Part shown: positions 11,297 through 21,302 of the stretch, in pieces
How positions within the stretch are numbered: the stretch's first letter is position 1
Layout: every line of letters starts with the position of its first letter
Source: Phallusia fumigata
Lineage: Eukaryota > Chordata > Ascidiacea > Phlebobranchia > Ascidiidae
Reading direction: 5' to 3'
Length of the DNA stretch: 28,872 nt
Assembly (NCBI GenBank): GCA_008931825.1
Contig: QXVZ01004137.1
Coordinates: 1-28,872, forward strand
The notes under the pieces: generated by a model
Database searches by the model: none
The model's input: only the letters and a program-made list of their open reading frames with translations
Told to the model about the DNA's origin: nothing
Made by a program: the position numbers and the translations under genes

Positions 11297-12296
11297 TCAC
11301 ACATTATTAATGTCAACGACAGTTTGCTTGTTGCATAAGCTGGTGTCGCAGCATGCAAAGTTGCAGGAGCTTAACACAAATAACAGTTTTTATAATTATT
11401 TTTCAGTTTAACACAATCAACAATTAATATTAATATTTATGTGTGTAACATTGGAATAGCGTTATGTTATAAAGCAGCTTATACAAATACCTATTTGTAG
11501 AAATTGATAAGTTATATTTTAATCTATTTATACTTTTACAAATTGTATGACCGAACTAACAATTGCACATACTTCAGTGAAATGCTGTATACACTGTTGG
11601 CGTAAAACTCATCACTGAATTTCTCCCAGAAAAGGTTAGAAAGATTTAGGCAGGTTTCAGTGTGACATTTGTTGGGGGTTTGGCAAAACCCTGCTTCCAA
11701 CGTAGCTGGAACTGAAACAAGAAAAAAATTAATTTTGTAAATTATGTGATGTGATATTTGTTTACACGATTAGTTTTTTATCACACCAAAAATGTTCAGT
11801 GAGTAATAACATTTTTTATTGTACCTGTTCCGATTGTCACTAACGTAGTTTAAACATTGAAACATGACGACCCACTGAATTTTTGTGACTTGCGCCACCC
11901 ATCGGCTGGGGGTATTTGTAGGCAAAAGGGATTAATAAACAAATATCAAAGCTCTTACTTCGAAAAGAGAAAATTAGGCGTGGCTGTAATGTGGCAGCTG
12001 CAAGCAGCTTTACGGTGGAACTATTTCACGTGTTGCTCATTTAGGCGTTCTTTTTGCCAAACAAAGGTAAAATGAAACAACAACAAAAACCGCACCAACT
12101 TACTAGAAAAAAAGTAATAGGCCATTGAAAGACTGCCGTCCACACGAAAGCATCTTTGCCCAGCTGGACACTGCACTTGTTTCCACTCGTGACGACTTCC
12201 CAAAAAGTATGTAAGATCATACCCCTCCATACACTCAACACCGCACACAATTCCAATCATGGAGAGACCGAACAAAATAAAGAGTCCAGATTTCAT
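11297..12296 (-). CDS. Ly6/uPAR (three-finger) domain secreted protein, gene B
   Basis: Exons (minus order) 12296-12104, 11711-11573 and 11369-11297 give 134 aa, with the same intron phases (1, then 2) and the same 139-bp exon 2 as gene A. Donors are GTAAGT and GTATGT. A signal peptide (MKSGLFILFGLSMIGIVCG) precedes a ten-cysteine domain ending CNFACCDTSLCNKQ. The two proteins share long blocks such as YFLGSRHEWK and FACCDTSLCNK/LACCDTSLCNK, so A and B are tandem paralogues. B ends early (VVDINNV): relative to A the DNA after the CCxxDxCN motif carries single-base insertions that bring a TGA into frame, so the acidic tail is lost although related DNA continues beyond the stop. It is probably soluble. 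The acceptor ends 12 nt before the ATG, as in A, and a TATA box lies 106 nt upstream. Confidence 0.87.
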
Positions 12297-12401
12297 CTTG
12301 AAGATTATCTAAAAAAGAACGTAGTTTAAGTTTGCTCTACTTAAGCGTATGCTAACCACGCCGTAAGAACGACACTCCTATGATGTGTTAGGCACACATC
12401 G

Positions 12402-12410
12402 CCTTTTATA
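12402..12410 (-). promoter_or_regulatory. TATA box of gene B
   Basis: TATAAAAGG on the minus strand, 106 nt upstream of the gene B ATG, in the context GGAAAGTTGTTATAAAAGGC. A similar context precedes gene C and a plus-strand site at 13150. Transcription would start near 12375, only about 65 nt before the splice acceptor. Confidence 0.6.
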
Positions 12411-12484
12411 ACAACTTTCCATAAAGAGCCAAGTTTCGATTGGACGAATATTCGTCAGCTAAGTTTCGGTTCTCGGCCAAAAAT

Positions 12485-12686
12485 GTTGTTTTGCGGCTCA
12501 ATAAGTATCGGTCCGCACCAAATGAAAAATCACCGAAGTGTTTTCCCGACAGAGCAATATAGAGCGCTAAAGCAATATAAAGCGCTACGAAAGCCATTCA
12601 AAATATCAGGGAAGCTCATATTATTTTTCTGAAAGTAGGGATTTTTCATTTGGTGCGGACCGACACTTATTGAACCGCAAAACAAC
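12485..12686. repeat. Foldback/MITE-like element with 47-bp terminal inverted repeats
   Basis: Arms 12485-12531 and 12640-12686 are inverted repeats with two mismatches in 47 bp, starting GTTGTTTTGCGG and ending GAAAAATC. The interior holds a short tandem repeat (AGCAATATARAGCGCTA, twice). The motif AAGTAGGGATT lies beside the right arm on both sides. No convincing target-site duplication was found. It sits between the gene B promoter and the plus-strand TATA at 13150. Confidence 0.75.
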
Positions 12687-12867
12687 AAGTAGGGATTTAA
12701 CAAATAACTTTGTAGACTAGGCCAACTGGGTCGAACATTCGAATACGGTTGAATCATAAAACCAGGTCAAAAAACGGGTTTATGCATAAAGTTAATTTAC
12801 GGAGGCTTTAACTTCACATCATTAAATCATAGATGACCATCTCAAAAGCGCAAAAATTTGGTAAATG

Positions 12868-13075
12868 TGGATATCGGTCCTCACAAAATGAAAAATGACC
12901 GAACTGTTTTACCAACAGAGCAAATAAAACAAAATCTTGTGCCTAATATATGGCGCTACGAAAACTAGTCAGACTGTCAGGGAACTCATTTCTGACATAC
13001 TTTTTATAAGAAACTAAGTAGGGATTAGTCTTTTAAGTTCGGCCAAATAGGTCGAATATTCGAATGCATTTCGAA
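12868..13075. repeat. Diverged second copy of the foldback's left half plus flank
   Basis: 12872-12990 resembles 12510-12620 in the same orientation (ATCGGTCC.CACMAAATGAAAAAT, then a shared ACAGAGCAA, a GGCGCTACGAAA/AGCGCTACGAAA block, then TCAGGGAA). The following AAGTAGGGATT and GTCGAATATTCGAATGC match 12689-12750. It is a partial, degenerate duplicate of the element and its flank. Confidence 0.6.
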
Positions 13076-13149
13076 CTGAATCCGACTTAAGCGACTGCGT
13101 TACAAGTTTATCTTCCAAACCACAGGGAAAAAAACGCCGCGTGGAAAGT

Positions 13150-13158
13150 TATAAAAAG
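13150..13158 (+). promoter_or_regulatory. Plus-strand TATA box, gene unknown
   Basis: TATAAAAAG in the context GGAAAGTTATAAAAAGC, close to the gene B core promoter but on the opposite strand. About 150 bp downstream, at 13309, an ATG in the context CATCAAGATG opens a five-codon stretch ending at a CAG|GT donor. No following exon was recognised, so the gene may be lost, short or absent. Confidence 0.35.
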
Positions 13159-13584
13159 CAGCGTGTTGACAAAAGCTGGTTGTGTGTTGGTAAAGTGCCT
13201 CTTCAACACGAGTGATCTTAAGACACAGAAGTTCGGTGACGTAAACTAAAATACGCCACAAAAGCGATAAACGATTTTACAGAGGAATATCTCCTGTCCA
13301 ACATCAAGATGTCTAAAAGGCAGGTGTGGCCAACACGTCGATTATCTTTGTCTTAACCAGTCAATCGTGTCCGGTTTTGTGTTTGTTTAACGAGACTTTA
13401 ACTGCAACATATTTTAATTGGGAAAATAAAGCATCCACCAACTGGACGGTTGCGTATAGGAAAGTTGCATTTTGACATTGGTATTTGTGACATTAACACC
13501 TACCAGTCAATCAAACATTACCAAGGACTTTTTTGTTGATCCCTTGCATAGACAAGTTGGCCATGCACACCTGTTATAAGACAC

Positions 13585-14872
13585 CCACTTGGCGCCAATA
13601 TCGTAACAATACAAAAACATGAACAAATTCATTGACACTATGTCTGAGCATTGCTATGTTAGATAGTTCAATTTAATCCAGTAAAGCACAAACCAACTAT
13701 GGCAACGGCTATCACTCACTGGCGTGTTTGCCTCAATCCCGTGATGACGAAATAGGTTAACACGATCCTCAAGTAGGAATAATGTTGGTTCAAAGAGAAC
13801 AAGTTCGGGGCAGTTTTATAAAGGATGCAGGAGAGCAGCTCGTTAAAGTGTGTGGTGGGAAGGAAATTCACTGTGGAATTCACGTCCACGAAACCTGAGG
13901 TTTGTAATAAGAGATGAAAGTGCGAACAATGCATTTAACTGGTATAGCGAAAACGGGGGTAGACTAGCTTAACTTCAATTGAAATTGATGTTTCTTTAAG
14001 CGAGAATAATGTTGGTTCGAAGAGAATAAGTAAGGGGGAGTTTTATGTAGGATGCAGGAGAGCAGCTCGCTAAAGTGTGTGGTGGAAATTTTGTGTGGAG
14101 GAAGGGCAGGATATTCACTGTGGAACTCACGTCAACGAAACCAGAGGTTTGTAATACAAGATGAAAGTGCTTGAAAGAAGAGCACTGTCGGTTCCAGCAG
14201 TGCGGACAGTGGCGTGCTGGTGGAAGTTATTTTTTACCCCGGCTGTTTTGTGCTTAAAAACCGGAAAACATTTAATTTTTAAATAAATGGACTGACCCAA
14301 AATTGTAACAATTAAAGTAACATAAAAAAGTTTTATTTTGTTCTTTAAAAATGGAACATGTTTCTGATTAAATTTTCTTTATATACCTGTTTGTTTCCTT
14401 TCATACAATATTAAAACAAAGGCTGAAACAATTCTGGAGCAGCACCCCACTAATGTCCTAGCCGCCACTGGTTTTCACCTTTAAACAGTATGTCCACTTG
14501 GCGCCAATACTGTGCTAATCCAAGAACATTAACAAATTCAGTGACACTATGCTTGAGCATTGCTTCGATGTTAAAGGACAGCCTAATTTAGTCCAGTAGA
14601 GCACGAACCGGCCTCGACACGCGGTGACGAAATATGTTAACACGATCCTCAGGAAGGAAAACTTTAATTAAAGTTGGTGTTTCTTTAATCGAGAATATTG
14701 TTGGTTCAAAGAGAATAAGTACGGGGCAGTTTTATATAGGATACAGGAGAGCAGCTCGTTAAAGTGTGTGATGGGAAGGAAATTCACTGTGGAATTCACG
14801 TCCACGAAACCTGAGGTTGGTAATAGAGACGAAAGTGCGAACAATGCATTTAACTGGTAAAGCAAAAACAAG
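13585..14872. repeat. Threefold direct repeat (about 390, 210 and 380 bp)
   Basis: Copies at about 13585-13955, 13971-14175 and 14494-14872 share AATRTTGGTTC, AGGATRCAGGAGAGCAGCTC, ATTCACTGTGGAAYTCACGT and ACGAAACC. The first and last are near full length, both starting CCACTTGGCGCCAATA and ending ATGCATTTAACTGGTA. The middle copy has only the 3' half plus an insertion and shares the GATGTTTCTTTAAGCGAG leader with the last copy. The minus strand stays partly open in each, but there is no start, splice or domain support for a gene. Confidence 0.7.
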
Positions 14873-15475
14873 GAAATATTAGTTAATTTGAATACATAAC
14901 TACCAGTTAACTTGTATATGGTGAGTACATTTTACTGTAAACGTTTCGACAATCACTGGTACAAAACTGCAAATTTGTAAGGTTGATCTATTTGTGTGAA
15001 TACTGTCCCGTGCCCATATAAGACATACGACCAAAGTTTATATTCTGCGTGTCATTCTATCTGCTAGGACTGTTTCATAGACACATTCATGTGGCTTCTG
15101 TGCCCTTCCGTGCGGACAAGTCGATGTAACGTTTGCATTTTACAAATCAGGCTACCAGACACATAAATATACATTATATAAATTTCCGAATTTCGCAACC
15201 AACAATCGTTAACTAAATTGGTTCAGAAAACAAGCACTTACAAATTAGAACACGCTGGATTGATTTATATTTCGTTGTGATCTGATTAAAACAACTAATG
15301 TTATAATATGCACATCAGTTTGTTCTCGCCAAAGCCTGATCACATCAAAAATACTCGATCAAATGACGCTGCACATTGATATCTTTTAGAAAAATTCACT
15401 TTCGATTTTTACTACGTTGCAGCATTGAAAGAACTTTTAAGGAAATGGTCATACGGTTTGACAGTGGGACTTTTT
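14873..15475. other. Intergenic, nothing supported
   Basis: AT-rich sequence downstream of gene C (-). No clear AATAAA was found for gene C and no gene is visible. Confidence 0.5.
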
Positions 15476-18199
15476 TTACAGATATCGTCCGAAAATGGCA
15501 AGAACACACGCAGAAAAGAGAACTTCCATCGTTGACGAATAACCATTACAGCCACTAGTTGTCCTTATTGCTTTCTGTGTTGTAGTGATCATTGGATTGC
15601 TAATGGTCACGTTGCTAATGGTCACGTTGTTAATGGTCACGTCGTTAATGGTCGCGTTGTTTACGGGTGTCATGCTCGGGTCTTTTTTGGTTGCTTGTTG
15701 GGTAACAGCTGGTGTAACAGATGTTTTGTCATTTTCCGCCGGGAAAGGGATGGGTGCCGTTGTAGGTTTTGCAGTTGGTGCCGCCATTGTTCCATTCATA
15801 ATTGGTTGGGTACCGCCACCGCTCCGGCCTGATAATTGGAAAAAATGCGTTAGTTGGCTTTGTTTGTGTTGAAGCAAAGTACACCAAAACAAGCTGTTTA
15901 CCATTGTAAACCTGAAAATGTTTCGCAAACCGTGTATACTGGTAGACCAATTAAACTTTTCTCCCATATAAATTTACCATGCCACTTTAAAACGTTAAAT
16001 GACTTTGCGACATCATAAAGCCACGAACCTTCTGATGAGTTTGTTTTCATGTCAACGGGCATTGCCAAAGTCGTGTTCGCTCGCATTTTCTTCTCCATAT
16101 TTAGTCGAGTCAAACTGTCCAAATTGCAGTGTTTCCAGTCGCAACACGATATATTGCACGAGGAGGCTCTAAAACAAACATGAATTTTGTATGTAAACTT
16201 GATTATTTGAAAGCAGCAAATGTCGAGAATTGAAATTATATAGATGCAAAGGAAGCTTAATAGACTTAATATTATTCCACTGTGTGTAGTCGTGTTTAAT
16301 TTCTCTTTTCGAATTTTACTTGAACAGCTTTACACGCTGAAGTGAAACTTAAATAATGTCTCTCTCAAAAGCGTTCTATTTTTATTTTCGTGTTGGGTTG
16401 TGTTTGATGAATCCACTGTCGAGCTACAAGCCCTAATGCATTTACGCTTGGTGGTTTTCACTAATTTTAGGGGGGGGGGGGGAAATAGTTCTATCTAATT
16501 CGGTTCAATTATTCGGTTCCATTTGGTTAATTCAAAGTCTCTCAAGTTTCTTGCTCAAGACAACACTAGAGCATGAGACAATATCTGGAAACTAGTCGTC
16601 TAATTGTACTTTGCAGTAAAGTCTTACATTAGCGATAGACTTTCCACTTGCGGCGATACGGCGCTCAGGCTCAAACCTGAACGGTTATAAACGCTCTGAC
16701 AGGACACCGATGCACAAGATGATGCGTCTTCGCATGAACCGAGTATAACGTCCGTTTCCGAAGCATCTGAAACAAAACGTGAGTTTGGTTTTAGCCTTGG
16801 ATTCGAACCAATGCAAACACATGCAAACGCAAAATTAAGTTCACATTGTTTTCTTTGNATAGACTTTATATTATTCCACTGTGTGTAGTCGTGTTCAATT
16901 TCTTTTCTCGAATTTTACTTGAACAGCTTTACACACTAAAGTGAAACTTAAATAATGTCGGTCTCAAAAGCGTTCTATTTTTATTTTCGTGTTGGGTTGT
17001 GTTTAATGAATCCACTGTCGAGGTACAAGCCCTAATGCATTTACGCTTGATGGTTTTAACTAATTTTAGGGGGGGGGAGTAGTAGTTCTATCTAATTCGG
17101 TTCAATTATTCGGTTCCATTTGGTTCATTCAAAGTCTCTCAAGTTTCTTGCTCAAGACAACACTAGAGCATGAGACAATATCTGGAAACTAGTCGTCTAA
17201 TTGTACTTTGCAGTAAAGTCTTACATTAGCGATAGACTTTCCACTTGCGGCGATACGGCGCTCAGGCTCAAACCTGAACGGTTATAAACGCTCTGACAGG
17301 ACACCGATGCACAAGATGATGCGTCTTCGCATGAACCGAGTATAACGTCCGTTTCCGAAGCATCTGAAACAAAACGTGAGTTTGGTTTTAGCCTTGGATT
17401 CGAACCAATGCAAACACATGCAAACGCAAAATTAAGTTCACATTGTTTTCTTTGCTGTCAATCGCGAAAATACTCTTCGTCTGCGATGTTTAAAATCGGT
17501 ACAAAAAGTGTTTTTTTGTTTGCTTGTGTTTCCTTACAAGCTTTGTGCTGCTAACGTAAGGGTATGATTTAATTTAAAGCAAGAGTTGTCTTCAAAAGTA
17601 GAAGTTACAGCAAAAGATTGGAACACTAAACACGGATCTGTTCATAATTCTAATCAAAAAAATACTGGCCCAAATATTTCTTAAAAGCGACATGCTTTAT
17701 TCATCAAACGTTTCGACAACAACAGGATTGTATCACTGATGATGGGATGAGTTATTGCCGAAACGTTTGATGAATAAAGCATGTCGCTTTTAAGCACTAT
17801 TGGGGCCAGTATATTTTTGATGAAAAAAGCAAAAGACAAACTGATGATTTTGAGCATCCTTTTTGCTTTGTATAAAACAACAGTTGCCGCGTAACAAAAA
17901 AAAACATTGTTGTAAGCAAAGTGTGAAAAAGGCAATAATACCATCCCTCAAACTTGACATGTCATTTATGAAAACGTGCTTATACCTGTGCTGCCGAAAA
18001 ATGAAACAGTGTATGTAAGTTTGGCTTCGGCCCGCAAACAGATTTGATTACTTCCGCATTTTGTGTTTGTCAAGTATGGAAGATGCTGCACCACTAACGT
18101 GTCGTACCCCACCGCACAGGATATATTGGCGGCTTCGGTAACACTCAGAAAGCTGGTAAACAGCAAGCAAGTTGTAAAAAGTTTAGGCACGGATATCAT
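15476..18199 (-). CDS. GPI-anchored Ly6/uPAR protein with glycosylated stalk, gene C
   Basis: Exons (minus order): 18199-17986, 17363-17225 (false second copy 16766-16628), 16168-16029 (or to 15978) and 15828-15476; 281 or 298 aa depending on the third exon's donor (GTTCGT or the better GTAAAT; both keep frame). Signal peptide of about 23 residues (MISVPKLFTTCLLFTSFLSV...). Ten-cysteine domain with C28, C48 and C54, then CEDASSCASVSC, ending CNISCCDWKHCN. A Thr/Pro/Asn-rich stalk follows, with tandem NVT glycosylation sequons. The end (SGCNGYSS, then a hydrophobic tail MEVLFSACVLAIFG) fits a GPI-attachment signal, so a cell-surface protein is expected. The first two introns are phase 1 and phase 2 and exon 2 is 139 bp, as in A and B. 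The acceptor AG ends 16 nt before the ATG. The stalk is split over an extra exon, unlike D and E. Confidence 0.85.
15597..15656 (-). repeat. 15-bp tandem repeat (four units) in the gene C stalk
   Basis: Four units of TTGCTAATGGTCACG-type sequence. On the minus strand each codes five residues of the type NVTIS/NVTIN, giving a run of N-glycosylation sequons. Units 1 and 2 are identical and units 3-4 have one to three changes, so copy number may vary between alleles. Confidence 0.9.
16260..17454. repeat. About 597-bp direct duplication around an N (likely assembly artefact)
   Basis: 16260-16857 and 16859-17454 are near-identical direct copies with one N at 16858. They differ by scattered substitutions and a poly-G length change (13 G at 16470-16482; 9 G at 17069-17077). 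Each contains all of gene C exon 2, identical in the two copies. Using both would break the frame, since the exon is 139 bp. Confidence 0.9.
17653..17821. repeat. Foldback element in gene C intron 1, Penelope-like motif
   Basis: Perfect 36-bp inverted arms at 17680-17715 and 17759-17794 flank a 43-bp loop. Outside them the symmetry continues imperfectly (ATCAAAAAAATACTGG against its complement at 17806-17821). The right side reads CTGATGATGGG...GCCGAAACGTTTGATG, like the terminal-repeat motif of Penelope-like elements, in which CTGATGA...GAAAC belongs to a hammerhead ribozyme core. Stem II pairs poorly here. Confidence 0.75.
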
Positions 18200-18342
18200 A
18201 TTAATCGTTCTTTCCCTGCTTTAAAACATAAATGTTAGCTCATAACATGGATACTTATCTATAACTAACAGAAAATATCTCCAAAAGTCGTTTTTGAGGC
18301 GGCTTGCATAATCTATGTTTGTAAGGTCGGGTCCTACCTCAC

Positions 18343-18350
18343 ATTTTATA
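18343..18350 (-). promoter_or_regulatory. TATA box of gene C
   Basis: Minus-strand TATAAAAT in the context AAAAGTTGGCTATAAAATG, about 143 nt upstream of the ATG. It resembles the gene B core promoter (AAAGTTGTTATAAAAGG). Confidence 0.55.
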
Positions 18351-21069
18351 GCCAACTTTTCTGCACAGAATAACTTGATGTTTTTACGTGTTGGTTAAAA
18401 AAATGTGCATCCTTATAATAACTGTTTTTATGAAGCAACTATATAGCAATTATAACTATATATCATTCTGAAATGCTAAATTTTCCACATTTTATTGCAG
18501 GAACAGTTAACTTGCAACGCATCCTAACCGAAACGGTTTAAATGTTACATATCGTCATAGACGGGGTAACTTTGTACAAATGCCACTTTAAGACTGACTT
18601 GTACCTTTGTTAATCTCTTTAAATGATCTTACATATTTTAGCAAAATAGATTCACTTGAAACATTGCAGTTGTTACCCAATCAAGCAGTTACCAGCAACC
18701 AACAAGTTCTTTGCGCTGCATTTCGACTGAAAACACTCAATACCAGCAAATATTGTTCGCAACTTGGCAGGAAACCGAGTAGTAAAACGACCACCTCAGT
18801 TTTGGGGATTTTTTTATGCGTGTCGTGCCTTTCGTCATGTCAATTAATTAAAAGCCTGGCAATCGTGGCCAGAAGGCATGTGAGGCCCAAAATAAACTCT
18901 GTGTCAAAAGAGGGAACCATATGCCGTTTCAACCTGACACTAAATTGATTGTTGGTACTTGTCAAAACCAATACATAAAACTTATCAATGCATAAAGTTT
19001 TCACAAGCTACAGATATGCAGGTGGGTTTTAACATTAACTTTCATTTTTTGTGTGCTATAATTATCACGACAGGCTTGGCAGCTGATCAATAACTTACTG
19101 AACTCCAAGCTGGACCTTATAGTGCGTAAGGCATAGCAATACTTAGTTAAGGTAAACCAACATTTTTGGGAACACCTACAAACGTATGAGTTGCAAACGT
19201 TTGTACGGATTCAAAAAATTGTTGGGATACTCGATTGTTGGATATGGGAGAGGGCAATTGGCAATTTAAGCCTCCGATTGCATATAAAAGCTACGTCCGC
19301 TGGACCGCAAATGCACAAGGACCTTTAGGCCTTTTGAACTAAATAAGCAATTGGCAGACTGACTGAAGATGTGCAATTTAATACCAGGCCTGTTTGGCGT
19401 CTTTCCTAAATCAACAATCGTAGATTTCGTTTTTCGACGAAGTAACCTGGAACCCTAATCTGTTGTAAAATAAGCCAGCAACATACATCTGTTCCAAAAA
19501 ACTTTTTCTGATAGATGTCAACATCATACACCTGTTCCAGTACCTTGGTGCATGGGCAGAGGTGACTGAAACGTGTTGATACCTCTCTGCAGCTTTACCT
19601 TCATGTTCACGATCGTGGAAACACATTACGCTTCCTAGAAAGTGGGAAAGACCATGTTAATATTAACGTCGGGAAAGTACGACGTTAATCACGATTTCAC
19701 GTGTCTAGATGCCGCGGCGGATGTGACGGCATTGCACGCTGGAAAGTTATGGGGTCGTGAAATGCTTATTGGACGCAAAAAGGCCTTATGAGGCAAAAAG
19801 TTTATTCAAGTTTATTTTAAGCGTCTTCAACAATTCTGCAGCAGCTTTTGGAAGACGACTGTGCCCGATTTTCACACCGTCTAGAAAACAAGTGCAACAT
19901 ATAGTTTTATTTTTAATTGTACCGAAGTAGTTTTTATAATACGATGCTCACTTTCTATTGCCAACAGTCATGTTTTGCATTTTTGACATACTTTCCCACA
20001 GTGAAGGTTGAGTTACCGTCATCATGCGCCAAAATTACGATTGCCGAAAACAACGTCCTGTTTCAAAGGTCGGGGATCGAATCAAGGTTCTCAATTGAGC
20101 CCAACTTTGGTCGCTGTCTGTTTTTGAACTATTTGTTTGCAATTGAAACACCTAGAGTAAATTGCAATGGTAGTAAGGAACACGTTGTCAGATATTTTAT
20201 TGGCATCGCTATTTCGACTTTTAATGCAAAAATTTTACTGGCAAAATTTCTGCGAAAAATGTATATGCTTTAGAGTATAAAACTGAAAAAACTTGTATTA
20301 GGCCATCCGGTGATTTTTCAAGTTCTACAACCGTTAACGAATCAGGGAGTCATGATGCAGACGACGCTACTGCAAACAGTTAAGCACATTAGATGTTATA
20401 ATACTTCTCCCCATCAATTAAAACGGAAAAAACAAGACACTGGACAACTTCAGAATTCAGCAGCTTACCTGTTCTGTAATGGTCAAATGCTGCTTAATGG
20501 TTAATGGATTATGTAATAGGCCCTTTACTAAAGCTAGTGTCGGTCAGGTCATGCAGACTCTGACACGTGTGATTGCAGGGTGTTTACGCATTTTCAAACG
20601 CCCGAAAACTGAAGTTAAAGCCCACATGGTTTAAAATATCATCAAAATGAAGCAAATAGTATATGCCAGAAGCAATTGTACGAAACGGAAATAATTAGTT
20701 TTGGCTTAGCCTTTGCCAAAGCAAACAATGCCAATCGCCCTAATGTTTGAAATAATTAGCATAACTGAGATAAATGGGCTAATTCTAAAACCACAAGGAT
20801 GCGGAACTGACGCTTGGCAGGTTCTTCCCGCCATACTATACGCAAAATATATGTTATAACTTAAACTAAATCAGCAGGTGGTCAAACAAAGACCGTCCTT
20901 TAATTGGGCGAAATTCATGAATTTCTGGCAATGGTTCGTTTACTTACGACTGTCTTTCTATTATTGGCACAATGCCGCCGTGACCTACTGGGGATTGAGC
21001 TGGCTGGAAGATCAATCAAAGTCCTCGTTGTCCTTCTAACCTCAGTATAAACCAGCTTACGTTGTGCGA
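18351..21069. other. Intergenic, mostly unexplained
   Basis: Apart from a weak 71-codon frame (19411-19626, -), no gene is supported. TATAAAAG at 19283-19290 (+) is a good TATA match, but the first ATG after it (19315) opens only five codons. Sequence near 20690-20760 weakly resembles 23250-23300 downstream of gene E, suggesting the D/E duplication may reach this far. Confidence 0.45.
19411..19626 (-). CDS. Hypothetical 71-residue protein, uncertain
   Basis: ATG-to-TGA frame with mixed, protein-like composition (starts MCFHDREHEGKAAERYQHVS, ends SSKNEIYDC). A pyrimidine-rich stretch ending in AG lies 8 nt before the ATG, much like the acceptors of the Ly6 genes. ATTAAA, a variant poly(A) signal, occurs about 30 nt after the stop. 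There is no signal peptide, membrane segment or recognised domain. It may be a small gene, an exon of an unseen gene or chance. Confidence 0.25.
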   Translation of the reverse strand: MCFHDREHEGKAAERYQHVSVTSAHAPRYWNRCMMLTSIRKSFLEQMYVAGLFYNRLGFQVTSSKNEIYDC

Positions 21070-21302
21070 CATCCAACTGTTTATCGCATCACACCATGTA
21101 TCATTTTCGTTACAACTGTTTAAATATAGTGAGAGCAGGTAACACATCGTGCAACAATGGTAATGAAGTTTTGATATTTACAAAATTTCTGCTCGTAAAT
21201 TGAAAACCAAACGGTGAAGAAGTTTGAGGTTTAACAACATAACGGTTTTACAGCTTTACATCCGTGTTTTTGTTGATTAAGTTTTCTTTTATATTTTAAA
21301 GT

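Noticed and set aside
15585..15872. Hydrophobic plus-strand frame with repeated LLMVT that looks like a membrane protein.
   Set aside because: It is the antisense of the NVT-repeat stalk of gene C, which has strong family, splice and GPI-signal support.
18607..18948. 113-codon plus-strand open frame.
   Set aside because: Starts at TTG, has no domain and lacks splice or promoter support; likely chance.
19917..20273. 118-codon plus-strand open frame with an acceptor-like CAG at about 20000 and a protein-like start (KVELPSSCAKITIAEN).
   Set aside because: No ATG start, no recognisable domain, and no partner exon found on either side.
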